Source: Jannaschia formosa
GTDB taxonomy: Bacteria; Pseudomonadota; Alphaproteobacteria; Rhodobacterales; Rhodobacteraceae
Direction of reading: 5' to 3'
Assembly (NCBI RefSeq): GCF_003340555.1
Contig: NZ_QPLJ01000007.1
Location: forward strand, 1 to 64,000
DNA: 64,000 bases
The notes beneath the pieces were generated by a model. The model made no database searches. It was not told the DNA's origin and was given only the letters and a program-made list of their open reading frames with translations. Made by a program: the position numbers and the translations under genes. Positions within the stretch are counted from its first letter, which is position 1; every line of letters starts with the position of its first letter. Of this stretch, positions 8,779 to 17,377 are shown piece after piece.

Positions 8779-10310
8779 TGCGCGACAATGCCCGCCGCGC
8801 GATGGAGCAGCTCCCGAAGGGCGGGCGCGGGGCCGAGATCGGCACCAATGCGGGCAACTGGACCGCCGGGCTGGTCGAGATCGCCGCGCCCCGGACGCTG
8901 GTCCTGATTGATCCCTGGGCCGAGGACACCGCGCGCGACGCCCGCCCCCATGCCTTCACCGCCCCGCAGGAGGCGCGCGACGCCGCGCTGGCGCAGGTGC
9001 GCGCCGCCCATCCCGAGGCACGCATCCTGCGCGCACCCTCGGAGGCGGTGCTGCCGCGGCTGCCGGACGCGTCGCTCGACTGGATCTGGCTCGATGGCGG
9101 CAAGCATGCCGACACGATCCGTGACGACCTGGCGCAGGCGGTGCGCGTCGTCCGCCCCGGCGGCACCATCGCGGGCGGCGGCTGGCATTGGGGGAAGGAA
9201 CTGGGCCGCCCCGTCCGCCACCACGTCACCGCGCTGGCCGACCGGCTACCCGGTGCCGCGCTGGACCAGGGGGGGCAGTTCTGGGCGCTGCGCCTGCCCG
9301 GGACGGTCACGCTGGCGCCGAAGCCGGACGCGCCGCGCTTCCTGATCGTCACGACGATGAAGAACGAAGCGCCCTACATCCTCGAATGGCTCGCCCATCA
9401 CCGCGCCATCGGCTTCACCGACTTCCTCGTCTTCACCAACGATTGCGAGGACACGACCGACCCGCTGCTCTACCGGCTGGAGGAGCGGGGCATCCTCACC
9501 CACCAGGTCAACACTGTGCTCCGCCGCGGGCCGCACAAGTCGGCGATCCGCTGGGCGCGGGAACACTGGCTGTTCCACAAAGCTGACTGGATCCTGATCT
9601 CGGACGTGGACGAGTTCCTCAACATCAGGTCCGCCGACGGAACGGTTCAGGGCCTGCTGCGCGCGCTCGGCCCCGATACCGACGTCGTCAGCTTCCCGTG
9701 GAAGGTCTTCGGCAATGGCGGCGTCGGTGCCTTCGAGGACGTGCCGGTCACGCGGCAGTTCACCTCCTGCGAGCAGGCGCCGCGCCGCGGCGGGCGGGTC
9801 ATGCGGGACGTAAAGACGCTGTTCCGCAAGCCCGAGGCCATGTGGCACCTGGGCCTGCACCGTCCGCGCGTGCGGAAGGACTGGCAGGACCGGATCACCT
9901 GGCGCAGCCCTGCGGGCGAGGACATCTCGGACCGGATGAACCCCTCGACCCGCTGGGTCATGCGCTGGGACGGCAACGGCCGCGCGGCCTACATGCACCA
10001 TTACCCGCTCCGGTCACGTGAGGCCTATGTGCTGAAGAAGAACCGTGGCCGGGCGAACCATGCCGGCGAGGATCTGGGGCTGGACTACTGGCGAAAGTGG
10101 AACCTGTCGGGCGGGCGCGACCGCTCGCTGGTCGAGGGCGTCCCGGGCTTCGCCGAGGAGCTGGCCGCGCTGAAGGCCGACGCGGAGACCCGGCGGCTCC
10201 ACCGGGAGGGGGTGGCCTGGCACCGCGCGCAGTTCGAGACGCTGCTGACCGATTCGCGCTACCGCGCGCTCTGGACCGCGCTTTCGGAGGAGGCGGAGGG
10301 CGAGGGCTGA
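8778..10310 (+). CDS. Fusion of SAM-dependent methyltransferase-like and glycosyltransferase (GT2/GT92-like) domains
   Basis: The protein has 510 residues. Residues about 1-180 look like a class I methyltransferase: AEIGTNAGNWTAGL as the glycine-rich SAM loop, LVLIDPWAED as the acidic strand, and LDWIWLDGGKHADTIRDDL like the Methyltransf_24 group. Residues about 190-510 are a glycosyltransferase of the Glyco_tranf_2_4/GT92 kind, beginning FLIVTTMKNEAPYILEW. The metal-binding motif is DVDEFL in ILISDVDEFLNI. The start ATG 8778 overlaps the GSCFA stop. The fusion suggests that sugar addition and methylation act on the same glycan. No signal peptide is seen, so it probably acts in the cytoplasm. 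Confidence 0.8.
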   Translation: MRDNARRAMEQLPKGGRGAEIGTNAGNWTAGLVEIAAPRTLVLIDPWAEDTARDARPHAFTAPQEARDAALAQVRAAHPEARILRAPSEAVLPRLPDASLDWIWLDGGKHADTIRDDLAQAVRVVRPGGTIAGGGWHWGKELGRPVRHHVTALADRLPGAALDQGGQFWALRLPGTVTLAPKPDAPRFLIVTTMKNEAPYILEWLAHHRAIGFTDFLVFTNDCEDTTDPLLYRLEERGILTHQVNTVLRRGPHKSAIRWAREHWLFHKADWILISDVDEFLNIRSADGTVQGLLRALGPDTDVVSFPWKVFGNGGVGAFEDVPVTRQFTSCEQAPRRGGRVMRDVKTLFRKPEAMWHLGLHRPRVRKDWQDRITWRSPAGEDISDRMNPSTRWVMRWDGNGRAAYMHHYPLRSREAYVLKKNRGRANHAGEDLGLDYWRKWNLSGGRDRSLVEGVPGFAEELAALKADAETRRLHREGVAWHRAQFETLLTDSRYRALWTALSEEAEGEG

Positions 10311-10437
10311 GCGGTCCTTGCACACGCTGCAATCGCAATCGAAGCACGGGACCGTTGCCTGAACCGCGGCAATTCCGCCACAATTCAGCCCCTAAAATTC
10401 GCTAAAAAGACGTCGTAAAGCCGTTTGAGGTGATGTG

Positions 10438-10599
10438 ATGAATGTTTGTTTTGAAAGCGCGAAGACCGGAACCTTCTGCCTGGGCGACGCACTGGGCGGC
10501 CTTCACGGGGGAGGGCTGACCGCAGGTCATCTGGGGCTCGGCATACTGGCAGTGATCGCCGTGGCGATCGGCGTCTTCATCCTCCGTAACCCGGCCTGA
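10438..10599 (+). CDS. Small single-span membrane protein, hypothetical
   Basis: A 53-codon frame starts at ATG 10438, 7 bases after GAGG. It encodes a polar, glycine-rich N-terminal half and one hydrophobic helix near the C-terminus (LGILAVIAVAIGVFIL), ending in RNPA. The upstream 60 bases are unusually AT-rich for this genome (CCCTAAAATTCGCTAAAAAG), suggesting a promoter region. I recognise no family. Expression is not proven, but the start context, hydrophobic segment and GC-rich wobble positions support it. Confidence 0.45.
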   Translation: MNVCFESAKTGTFCLGDALGGLHGGGLTAGHLGLGILAVIAVAIGVFILRNPA

Positions 10600-10743
10600 T
10601 CCCCGGCGCGAAACGACCCCCGCCGGGCCGGTGGCCTGACGAGGGTCGCGTGCGCGCGGCGCACCTGGGGACAAGGGGGGAAGACGGTGGCGCGCCGCGC
10701 CTCCGGAGCCGAGGGAAACCCGGCCCTGGAGGATCTCAGGCGA

Positions 10744-11082
10744 TCACTCGGTTTCGCGGCTCTCGGCGGCGATGCGGGCGTGGATGTCGGCGGCGGTGGC
10801 CGGCGTGCCGGAGACCACCGTCGCACCCTGTAGGCCGCGGATGCCGTCCTGGCTGTCGGCATCGGCGTTGAAGCGGTCGAACGCGCCACCCAGCGCGCCC
10901 GAGCGGGTCGAGACGGTGGCGCCGGAGGCCTCGCCCGAGACCTGCGTGATGCGGTCACCCTGGGCGTCGGCCGACTGGTTGAAATGCGCGATGGCGGCGG
11001 CGGCGCCGGGCGCGACTTGCTGCGCGGCGACGGGAGCGGCGGCGGCGAGGGCGATGAGGGCGGAAGCGATGACGGTTTTCAT
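10744..11082 (-). CDS. Small exported protein of unknown function
   Basis: The 112-residue product has a clear Sec signal peptide (MKTVIASALIALAAAAPVAA, cleavage after AQQ or AQ near residue 21). The mature part is a small polar domain rich in Ala, Ser and Asp (IAHFNQSADAQGD). AAGGAA precedes the ATG at 11082 by 6-7 bases. Similar small periplasmic proteins are common in Rhodobacteraceae, but I cannot assign a family. It stands alone between convergent and divergent neighbours. Confidence 0.65.
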   Translation of the reverse strand: MKTVIASALIALAAAAPVAAQQVAPGAAAAIAHFNQSADAQGDRITQVSGEASGATVSTRSGALGGAFDRFNADADSQDGIRGLQGATVVSGTPATAADIHARIAAESRETE

Positions 11083-11359
11083 GGCGGTATTCCTTCGTCT
11101 GTGCGTTGGGCCGGTGTTGCGGTCCGGCTGAGGTGGCATCGGGCTGCTGCCCGGTGCCGATGGGAGGGATATGCGCCCCTCCGCCTTCACGCTCAACGAA
11201 CGAAAGCGTGATATCTGGCGAATTACCGCGCGCAGATGCACACAGTCCCTTCCATCCTGCACCGCCCTCACGCCCGCGGGACGGACCCTCACGCAAGCGG
11301 TACCGAACCCCCCGTTTCCGAAGCATTCGGGCCACCAACCGCCAGACACGCGCCCGCGT

Positions 11360-12976
11360 TCAGACGGCGGCGCGCGCGTCCTCGAGGACGAGGTCCGACG
11401 CCTTCTCTCCGATCATGATGGCAGGCGCGTTGGTGTTGCCCGACACGATCTCCGGCATGATCGAGCAATCCGCGACCCGGAGCCCCGCGATCCCGTGGAC
11501 GCGCAGCCGCGCGTCCACCACAGCGCCCGGTCCCCGACCCATCTTGCAGGTCCCGGTCGGGTGGTAGATCGACACCGAGTTGTTCCGCGCCCAGTCGAGC
11601 GTCCCCTCGTAATCGTCCATTGCGAGCGAGGGATCGGGCCGGAACTCCTCGGCGATCTTGTCGGTCAGGGGCGCATGGCGCGCGATGCGGCGCGCGATCC
11701 GGATGCCGTCGACGATGGTCCGGCAATCCGTCTGGGTGCTCAGATAGCGCGGGATGATCTTGGGATAGACGCCGGCATCGGAGCTTGCGAGGCGGATCTC
11801 GCCCCGGCTTTCGGGGCGCAGCTGGCAGACCGACATGGTGAAGGCCGAGAACGGGTGCACCCCCGCGCCGGGGCTGTCGGCGGACCAGGGCTGGACGTGG
11901 AACTGGATGTCGGGCGTGGCGACATGGTCGCCGGTCTTCAGGAAGCCGGTGGCGAGCGAGGCCGCCATGGTCATCGGTCCGGATCGGAACATCGCGTATT
12001 TCAGCGCGATCCGCGCCTGGTTCATCAGGCTGCGGACCTCGTCGTTCAGCGTCGGCTCGTTGCACTTGTAGACCAGCCTTGCCTGCAGGTGGTCCTGCAG
12101 GTTCTTGCCCACGCCCGGCAGGTCGTGGAGCACCTCGATCCCCTGCTCGCGCAGCTGCGCGGCCTCGCCGATCCCCGACAGCATCAGGAGTTGTGGCGAG
12201 TTGATCGCCCCGCCGGACACGATCACCTCGCGCCCCGTGCGTACCCGCTTTTCGGTTCCCGACTTGTCGCGCCAGGCGACGCCGGTGCAGCGGGTGCCTT
12301 CGAAGAGCAGGCGGGTGGCGGGGGCGTTGGTGACGATCCGCAGGTTCTCGCGCCCGCGCGCGGGGTTCAGGAAGGCCACGGCCGAGGAGCAGCGCCGGCC
12401 CTTCCGGGTCGTCAGCTGGAAATAGCCCACGCCTTCCTGATTCGCGCCGTTGTAATCGGGGTTGAACGGGTAGCCCGCTGCCTGCGCGGCGGCGACCCAG
12501 GCGTCGCAGATCGGCCGCTGCAGCCGCATGTTCGACACCCAGAGCGGCCCCTCGGTGCCGTGATAGTCGTCCGCCCCCCGCTCCTGGTGCTGGGAGCGCT
12601 TGAACAGCGGCAGCACGTCGTCCCAGCCCCAGCCGGGATTTCCCATCTGGCGCCAGCGGTCGTAATCCTCGGCCTGGCCGCGGACGTAGAGCAGCCCGTT
12701 GAGCGAGGACGACCCGCCCAGAACCTTGCCGCGCGGCCAGTCGATCTGGCGGCCGTTGAGGCCCGGATCGGGCTCGGTCCGGTAGCACCAGTCGACGGAC
12801 GGATTGTGCATCGTCTTGAAATATCCGACCGGCACGTGGATCCAGGGGTTCCAGTCGCGCGGCCCCGCCTCGAGCAGGACGACCCTGTTCCGGGGGTCGG
12901 CGGACAGCCTGTTGGCCAGCACGCAGCCCGCCGATCCCGCCCCCACGACCACGTAATCCGCCGTCATTTCCGTCAT
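11360..12976 (-). CDS. GMC-family FAD oxidoreductase (choline dehydrogenase-like)
   Basis: The 538-residue protein carries the FAD-binding VVVGAGSAGCVLANRLS at its N-terminus. It also has the GMC signature 1 region GKVLGGSSSLNGLLYVRG and signature 2 region GAINSPQLLMLSGIG. The C-terminal catalytic histidine lies in YHPTGTCKMG, followed by SGNTNAPAIMIGEKASD. Members oxidise alcohols such as choline, glucose or polyethylene glycol; the substrate here is unknown. The start at ATG 12976 follows GGAGGACGGT. The gene is divergent from the TRAP operon across a 120-bp promoter region, so it probably oxidises what that transporter imports or an intermediate of that pathway. It need not be choline dehydrogenase, since no betaine-aldehyde dehydrogenase is near. 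Confidence 0.9.
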   Translation of the reverse strand: MTEMTADYVVVGAGSAGCVLANRLSADPRNRVVLLEAGPRDWNPWIHVPVGYFKTMHNPSVDWCYRTEPDPGLNGRQIDWPRGKVLGGSSSLNGLLYVRGQAEDYDRWRQMGNPGWGWDDVLPLFKRSQHQERGADDYHGTEGPLWVSNMRLQRPICDAWVAAAQAAGYPFNPDYNGANQEGVGYFQLTTRKGRRCSSAVAFLNPARGRENLRIVTNAPATRLLFEGTRCTGVAWRDKSGTEKRVRTGREVIVSGGAINSPQLLMLSGIGEAAQLREQGIEVLHDLPGVGKNLQDHLQARLVYKCNEPTLNDEVRSLMNQARIALKYAMFRSGPMTMAASLATGFLKTGDHVATPDIQFHVQPWSADSPGAGVHPFSAFTMSVCQLRPESRGEIRLASSDAGVYPKIIPRYLSTQTDCRTIVDGIRIARRIARHAPLTDKIAEEFRPDPSLAMDDYEGTLDWARNNSVSIYHPTGTCKMGRGPGAVVDARLRVHGIAGLRVADCSIMPEIVSGNTNAPAIMIGEKASDLVLEDARAAV

Positions 12977-13000
12977 TCCACCGTCCTCCTCGGCCGTTTC

Positions 13001-13053
13001 AAGCGCTTTGCACAAAAGAAAGGCTTGTCAGACCGATCTTAGGATGCTGAATA
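13001..13053. promoter_or_regulatory. Divergent promoter region of the GMC gene and the TRAP operon
   Basis: For the plus strand, TTGTCA (13025-13030) and TGAATA (13048-13053) are separated by 17 bases, a good sigma-70 spacing, placing the start near 13060. A perfect palindrome AAGCGCTT lies at 13001-13008 and a spaced repeat TGCAA...TTGCA begins near 13061. These are candidate operators, possibly for the IclR regulator at the operon's end. None is proven. Confidence 0.35.
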
Positions 13054-13096
13054 TTGAGACTGCAAGTTTCATAATTTGCATGTCAGGGAGGACATC

Positions 13097-14326
13097 ATGA
13101 AAGTATCGAACGCGCTCAGCGCGATTTCCCGCCGCGATCTGTTCAAGCTGTCGGGGCAGTATGGCATGTCGTCGGTTCTTCTCGGCGCGGGCGCGCTCAC
13201 CGCCGGGGCGACGTTGGGGGACGTCGCCAAGGCTGCCGAGTCGTCCTACGAGAAGCGCTTCGCCAACGAGCCGGAGCACACGTTCAAGCTGGGCGCCGCC
13301 GGTTTCAACCCGCGTAACCTGCTGATCGAGCGGGCCGGCGTGCTGGAATTCGCCCGCGACCTCGAAAGCCGCACCGACGGCCGCATCCGCGTCGAGTTCA
13401 TCGGCGACAACCAGATCTGCGGCCAGCCGAACTGCGTCGAGAAGACCCAGTCGGGCATCATCGAGATGTACGCGGCCTCGACCCAGAACTCCGCCGGGGG
13501 CGCGCCCTACCTGAACGTGCTGGACTACGCCTACCAGTTCCGCACCCGCGCCGATCAGTACCATTTCTTCTACAGCCCCGAATCGGTCGAGATCCTGCGC
13601 GACCCCTATGAGCGGATGCACGGGCTGAAGTTCCTCTTCACCCATTGCGAGCTGCGCGGCATCCAGACCGGGGCCTCCTTCGCCGACAAGCCGCTGATCG
13701 AGAACATCGAGACGCTGTTCGGCACCAAGAACCGCGTCACGGGCACGCAGCTGGGCCGCATCGCCATGCAGGCGCTGAACCTGAACCCGGTGCCGATCGC
13801 CTGGGAAGAGACGCTGGACGGTCTGAAGCAGGGCCTGATCGACGGCGCCGAAACCTGGGCCTCGGCCGTGGCCTATGCCAACATGTCGCCCGTCGTCTCG
13901 CAGTCGGTCGACCTGCGCTTCTTCTGCGGCACCGAGCACACGGCGATGTCCGCCAGCGCCTTCGACCGGCTGTCGGGCGAGTTGCAGGACGCGGTCCTGG
14001 AATCGGCCTACCTGGCGCAGGTCCATGTCCAGGCCGCCAACGAGGCCGCGCTGGTCAACACCGTCGGCTTCTCGACCCCGCAGCTGCCGGGCACGATCTT
14101 CGCCGAGAACGGCGTGCGCGTCGCGCCCCTGTCCGACGCGGAGCGGGCCAAGGCCGAGCAGATGTGCTCGCCCGAGTACCAGCCCGCCCTCTGGGAGCAG
14201 TGGCGCGAGCGGCTCAACACCTGGGCCGGCGGCATCGACACCTATCAGCGCATCTACGACGTGGCGCGCCAGAACCAGCACACCCTGGCCGAGAACGTCG
14301 AGCCGCGCCGCTGGTGGAAGGCCTGA
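13097..14326 (+). CDS. TRAP transporter substrate-binding protein (DctP family), Tat-exported
   Basis: The 409-residue protein has a twin-arginine signal (ISRRDLFKLSG, about residues 12-22) and a hydrophobic stretch ending near KAAES, so it is probably exported folded. The rest is a DctP-type periplasmic receptor: FNPRNLLIERAGVLEFARDL, then GRIRVEFIGDNQICG. DctP proteins deliver organic acids or similar anions to the DctQM permease. GGGAGG precedes ATG 13097. It is the first gene of a TRAP-IclR-ureide operon and is followed by a 134-bp gap holding a hairpin. The substrate is unknown; the operon suggests a purine breakdown product or a related ureide. Confidence 0.9.
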   Translation: MKVSNALSAISRRDLFKLSGQYGMSSVLLGAGALTAGATLGDVAKAAESSYEKRFANEPEHTFKLGAAGFNPRNLLIERAGVLEFARDLESRTDGRIRVEFIGDNQICGQPNCVEKTQSGIIEMYAASTQNSAGGAPYLNVLDYAYQFRTRADQYHFFYSPESVEILRDPYERMHGLKFLFTHCELRGIQTGASFADKPLIENIETLFGTKNRVTGTQLGRIAMQALNLNPVPIAWEETLDGLKQGLIDGAETWASAVAYANMSPVVSQSVDLRFFCGTEHTAMSASAFDRLSGELQDAVLESAYLAQVHVQAANEAALVNTVGFSTPQLPGTIFAENGVRVAPLSDAERAKAEQMCSPEYQPALWEQWRERLNTWAGGIDTYQRIYDVARQNQHTLAENVEPRRWWKA

Positions 14327-14376
14327 TCCGCTAGGATCCGAAGACCGGGTCGGGCGCGCCCTGCGTCCGGCTCGAC

Positions 14377-14413
14377 CGAAAGGCGGGCCCCACCGGATCG
14401 GGCGCGCCTTTCG
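14377..14413 (+). other. Intercistronic hairpin between dctP and dctQ
   Basis: CGAAAGGCG (14377-14385) pairs with CGCCTTTCG (14405-14413) around a 19-base loop. A direct repeat CGG[G/A]TCGGGCGCGCC (near 14346 and 14395) overlaps it. With no T-tract, it is more likely an mRNA 3'-end stabiliser or attenuator after dctP than a full terminator. Confidence 0.5.
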
Positions 14414-14460
14414 CCGGGCGGCCGGGAGGGCCGCCGTCGTAACAGAGGGAGGGACCGTCG

Positions 14461-15135
14461 ATGGAAATACTCGGCGGCATGGGCGCGATCATGTCGGCCC
14501 TTTTCGCGGGCGACGCCTGGATGCTGGGGGACGCGCTGCGGTCCAACGAGCCGGCCGCCTGGGCGCTGGGCCTGGTCGTGACGCTGGTCGGCGGATGGCT
14601 GGTGGCGATGCTCTATCGCCACGTCTCCGTGGTCGAGCGCTATCTCGAACCGACGGTCATGGTCGTCAGCTACCTGACCATCGGCGCGATCATCTTCGCG
14701 GGCGTCATCCAACGCTTCGCGCTGACCGGCCAGCCGCCCTGGTCGACGACGATCCCGCCCTTCCTGTTCCTCATCATGACCTGGGTCGGGTGCAGCTATA
14801 ACGTCCGGCTGCGCACCCACCTGGCCTTCGCCGAATTCCGCACGGCCATGCCGCGCGGGGGGCAATTCGCCTGCCTGCTGCTGGATGCGGTGCTGTGGCT
14901 GGGCTTCGCCTGGATCGTGATCGTGACTGCCGGCCGGGAGACCGTCGCCGCCGCCGCCAACTTCCGCATCATGCTGGGGACGGACGACATCATGCAGTGG
15001 TGGTTCCTGATCTCGGTGCCGCTGGCCTGGGTGCTGCTGTCGGGACGGGTGATCGAGAACGTGATCGAGGATTACGAGCGCTATCGCAGCGAGGGTCCGA
15101 TGATCGAGCAGGCCGTGATCGGGGGGGACACATGA
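14461..15135 (+). CDS. TRAP transporter small permease (DctQ family)
   Basis: The 224-residue membrane protein has about four hydrophobic segments (WALGLVVTLVGGWLVAMLY, VMVVSYLTIGAIIFAGVI, IPPFLFLIMTWVGCSYNV, LLDAVLWLGFAWIVIVTAG) and RLRTHLAFAEF after the third helix, as in DctQ proteins. It is somewhat longer than the common 160-190 residues because of its N-terminal extension. Its stop overlaps the dctM start by four bases (ATGA). It pairs with DctM in the inner membrane to drive sodium-coupled uptake from the binding protein. Confidence 0.9.
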   Translation: MEILGGMGAIMSALFAGDAWMLGDALRSNEPAAWALGLVVTLVGGWLVAMLYRHVSVVERYLEPTVMVVSYLTIGAIIFAGVIQRFALTGQPPWSTTIPPFLFLIMTWVGCSYNVRLRTHLAFAEFRTAMPRGGQFACLLLDAVLWLGFAWIVIVTAGRETVAAAANFRIMLGTDDIMQWWFLISVPLAWVLLSGRVIENVIEDYERYRSEGPMIEQAVIGGDT

Positions 15136-16505
15136 CCGACGGCACCATCATCACGCTGATCTCGGTCGGCGTCACCATCCTGTTCATGCTGGGCGTGCCG
15201 GTCTTCCTGGTGATCGGCTGGTGGGTCGTCGGCATGTCCTTCGTGCTGGAACTGCCGCTCCTCAACGTCGGCGCGGCGCTGTCGGACGTGTTCACCGACG
15301 GCTTCGCGCTGCTCGCCATGCCGCTTTTCATCCTGACCGGGGACCTCATCAACCGCTCGGGCATCGCGCGGCGGCTGTCGGACTTCGCCTATGCCTGCCT
15401 CGGCTGGATCCGGGGCGGGCTGTCGATGGCGGCTCTGGGGGCCTGCGGCCTCTTCGCCGCGATCTCGGGCTCGAATTCGGCCACGACGGCGACCATCGGC
15501 TCGATGCTGCATCCCGAGATGGTCAAGGGCGGCTACGACGAGCGCTTCTCGGCGGCCACGGCGGCGGCGGGCGGCACGGTCGGCATCATCATCCCGCCCT
15601 CGATCATCTTCATCGTCTACGGCTTCCTTCTGAACCTGCCGATCTCGGACCTGTTCGTGGCAGGCATCATCCCCGGCACGCTGATGGTGCTGGCGATGAT
15701 GACCGCCGCCTTCCTGCTGGCTTGGAAGAACGGCTGGGGCGTCCTGATCGGCCTCAGCTTCAGCCGCATGCTCAAGACCGGCATCGGCGCGTGGCTGGGC
15801 TTCTTCGCCATCGGCCTCGTGCTCTGGGGGATCTACACCGGCAAGTTCTCGCCGACCGAGGCGGCGGGGGTGACGGTGGGCTTCTGCGTGATCGTCGGCT
15901 TCATCTGCCTGCCGATCTACCGGATGATGAACCGCCGGGTCGTCGGCACCCCCGAGGACCAGCCGATCGAAAACCGCGGCTATGGCGAGATGCTGGTCGT
16001 GCAGGGCTTCGGCCCGACCGAACTGCCCTCGATCACGATGCGCTCGGCGCAGATCACCGGCATCCTCGCGCCGCTGATCGCGGTGTCGGTGGTGATGCAG
16101 CAGATCCTGTCGGTGCTGGGCGCGCAGCAGGTCATCGGAGACTTCGTCACCGGCATGGGCGGCTACTACGCCGTTCTCTTCACCGCGATGGCCATCGTCT
16201 TCGTCTGCGGCATGGTGCTGGAATCGCTTCCGGTGACGATCATCCTGGCGCCCATCCTGGCGCCCATCGCCCATGAGGTGGGCGTGGAGCCGGTGCAGTT
16301 CGCGGTGATCTTCCTCGTCGGCGCCTCGATCGGATTCATCACCCCGCCCTACGGGCTGAACCTCTACGTGGCGTCCGGCGTGACGGGTGTTCCCTACTTC
16401 CGGTTGCTTCCCTATACGGTGCCCTATCTCGTTGCGCTGATAGCGGTCTGGATCATCGTCGCCCTGGTGCCCGACCTGTCGACGGCGTTGTTGCCGAACA
16501 GATAA
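15132..16505 (+). CDS. TRAP transporter large permease (DctM family)
   Basis: The 457-residue protein has about 12 hydrophobic segments and DctM hallmarks: MPLFILTGDLINRSGIARRL, GLFAAISGSNSATTATIGSM, GTVGIIIPPSIIFIVYG, and near the end IGFITPPYGLNLYVASGV. These make up the scaffold and elevator halves of the TRAP permease. Translation is coupled to dctQ through an ATGA overlap. Its stop codon overlaps the AAGGAGA ribosome site of the IclR gene, so the regulator is part of the same mRNA. Confidence 0.93.
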   Translation: MTDGTIITLISVGVTILFMLGVPVFLVIGWWVVGMSFVLELPLLNVGAALSDVFTDGFALLAMPLFILTGDLINRSGIARRLSDFAYACLGWIRGGLSMAALGACGLFAAISGSNSATTATIGSMLHPEMVKGGYDERFSAATAAAGGTVGIIIPPSIIFIVYGFLLNLPISDLFVAGIIPGTLMVLAMMTAAFLLAWKNGWGVLIGLSFSRMLKTGIGAWLGFFAIGLVLWGIYTGKFSPTEAAGVTVGFCVIVGFICLPIYRMMNRRVVGTPEDQPIENRGYGEMLVVQGFGPTELPSITMRSAQITGILAPLIAVSVVMQQILSVLGAQQVIGDFVTGMGGYYAVLFTAMAIVFVCGMVLESLPVTIILAPILAPIAHEVGVEPVQFAVIFLVGASIGFITPPYGLNLYVASGVTGVPYFRLLPYTVPYLVALIAVWIIVALVPDLSTALLPNR

Positions 16506-16518
16506 GGAGACCGGCCTC

Positions 16519-17286
16519 TTGGATGGTCATCGGTCCGACACCATCCCGACGAACCTGCGCCTGCTCCTGGTGCTGGAGCAGGTGGCGCGGGCCGGGGCGC
16601 CGGTCACGCCGACCGAGGTCAACGCCGAACTAGGCCTGCCCAAGCCGACGATCCACCGGCTGTTCGCCACCCTGCTGGAGGAGGGCTTCCTCCAGCGGGA
16701 CCTCGGGGGCCGGGCGTTCATGCCCGGCCCCCGCCTGCGCCGGATGTCCGGAGCGATCCTGTCCTCGTCGCCGATCCGGTCGGCGCGCCGGGCCATCCTG
16801 AAGCGTCTCTCGGCCGATCTGGGCGAGACCTGCAACATCGCGCTGCCCGACGGCGATTCGATGGTCTACCTCGAGCGGGTCGAGACCGAGTGGCCGCTTC
16901 GCATCCAGCTGCCGCCGGGGACGCGGGTGCCGCTCTACTGCACGGCCTCGGGAAAGATGTATCTCTCGACGCTCTCGCCGCGCACGCTCGACGCCTATCT
17001 CAGGACGACGGATCTCGCGCGCCGCACGTCCCAGACCTACGCCACGCCCGAGAGCCTGCGCGCCGCGCTCGACGCGATCCGGGCGCGCGGCTATTCCGAG
17101 GATCGAGGCGAGTTCATGGATGACATGATCGCCGTGGCCGTCCCCGTCTCCGATGTGGGGGGCCGGCTTCTGGCGACGCTGTCGGTCCATGCGCCGACCT
17201 CGCGGATGACGCTCGACGATGCCCGCGCCTGCCTGCCACAGCTGACCGCGGCGGCGGCCGATCTCTCGGCGCTCGTCTCCGACTGA
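16519..17286 (+). CDS. IclR-family transcriptional regulator
   Basis: The 255-residue protein has an N-terminal winged helix (TPTEVNAELGLPKPTIHRLF, about residues 34-53). It is followed by the IclR effector domain with CNIALPDGDSMVYLERV, GTRVPLYCTASGKMYLS and a YSEDRGEF segment. Translation very probably starts at the TTG at 16519, because AAGGAGA (16504-16510) is correctly spaced and no ATG or GTG lies in frame nearby. It is co-transcribed with the TRAP genes and precedes the ureide genes, so it is the obvious local regulator. IclR relatives such as AllR control allantoin genes in other bacteria; that parallel is only suggestive. Confidence 0.9.
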   Translation: MDGHRSDTIPTNLRLLLVLEQVARAGAPVTPTEVNAELGLPKPTIHRLFATLLEEGFLQRDLGGRAFMPGPRLRRMSGAILSSSPIRSARRAILKRLSADLGETCNIALPDGDSMVYLERVETEWPLRIQLPPGTRVPLYCTASGKMYLSTLSPRTLDAYLRTTDLARRTSQTYATPESLRAALDAIRARGYSEDRGEFMDDMIAVAVPVSDVGGRLLATLSVHAPTSRMTLDDARACLPQLTAAAADLSALVSD

Positions 17287-17377
17287 GCGGCCCGTCTTCG
17301 GGCTGCGCCGGCCCTCTGGACCCGCCCGCGCGCCCGCGCCATTGTCGCCCGGACCTGCCGCCGCACGAGGCCCTCGA

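Noticed and set aside
11360-12976. Naming the GMC enzyme betA (choline dehydrogenase)
   Set aside because: No betB, betI or choline transporter is near; GMC substrate specificity cannot be read from these motifs alone.
14346-14409. Direct repeat CGG[G/A]TCGGGCGCGCC as an insertion-sequence footprint
   Set aside because: Only two copies within an operon gap and overlapping a hairpin; more likely part of RNA structure.
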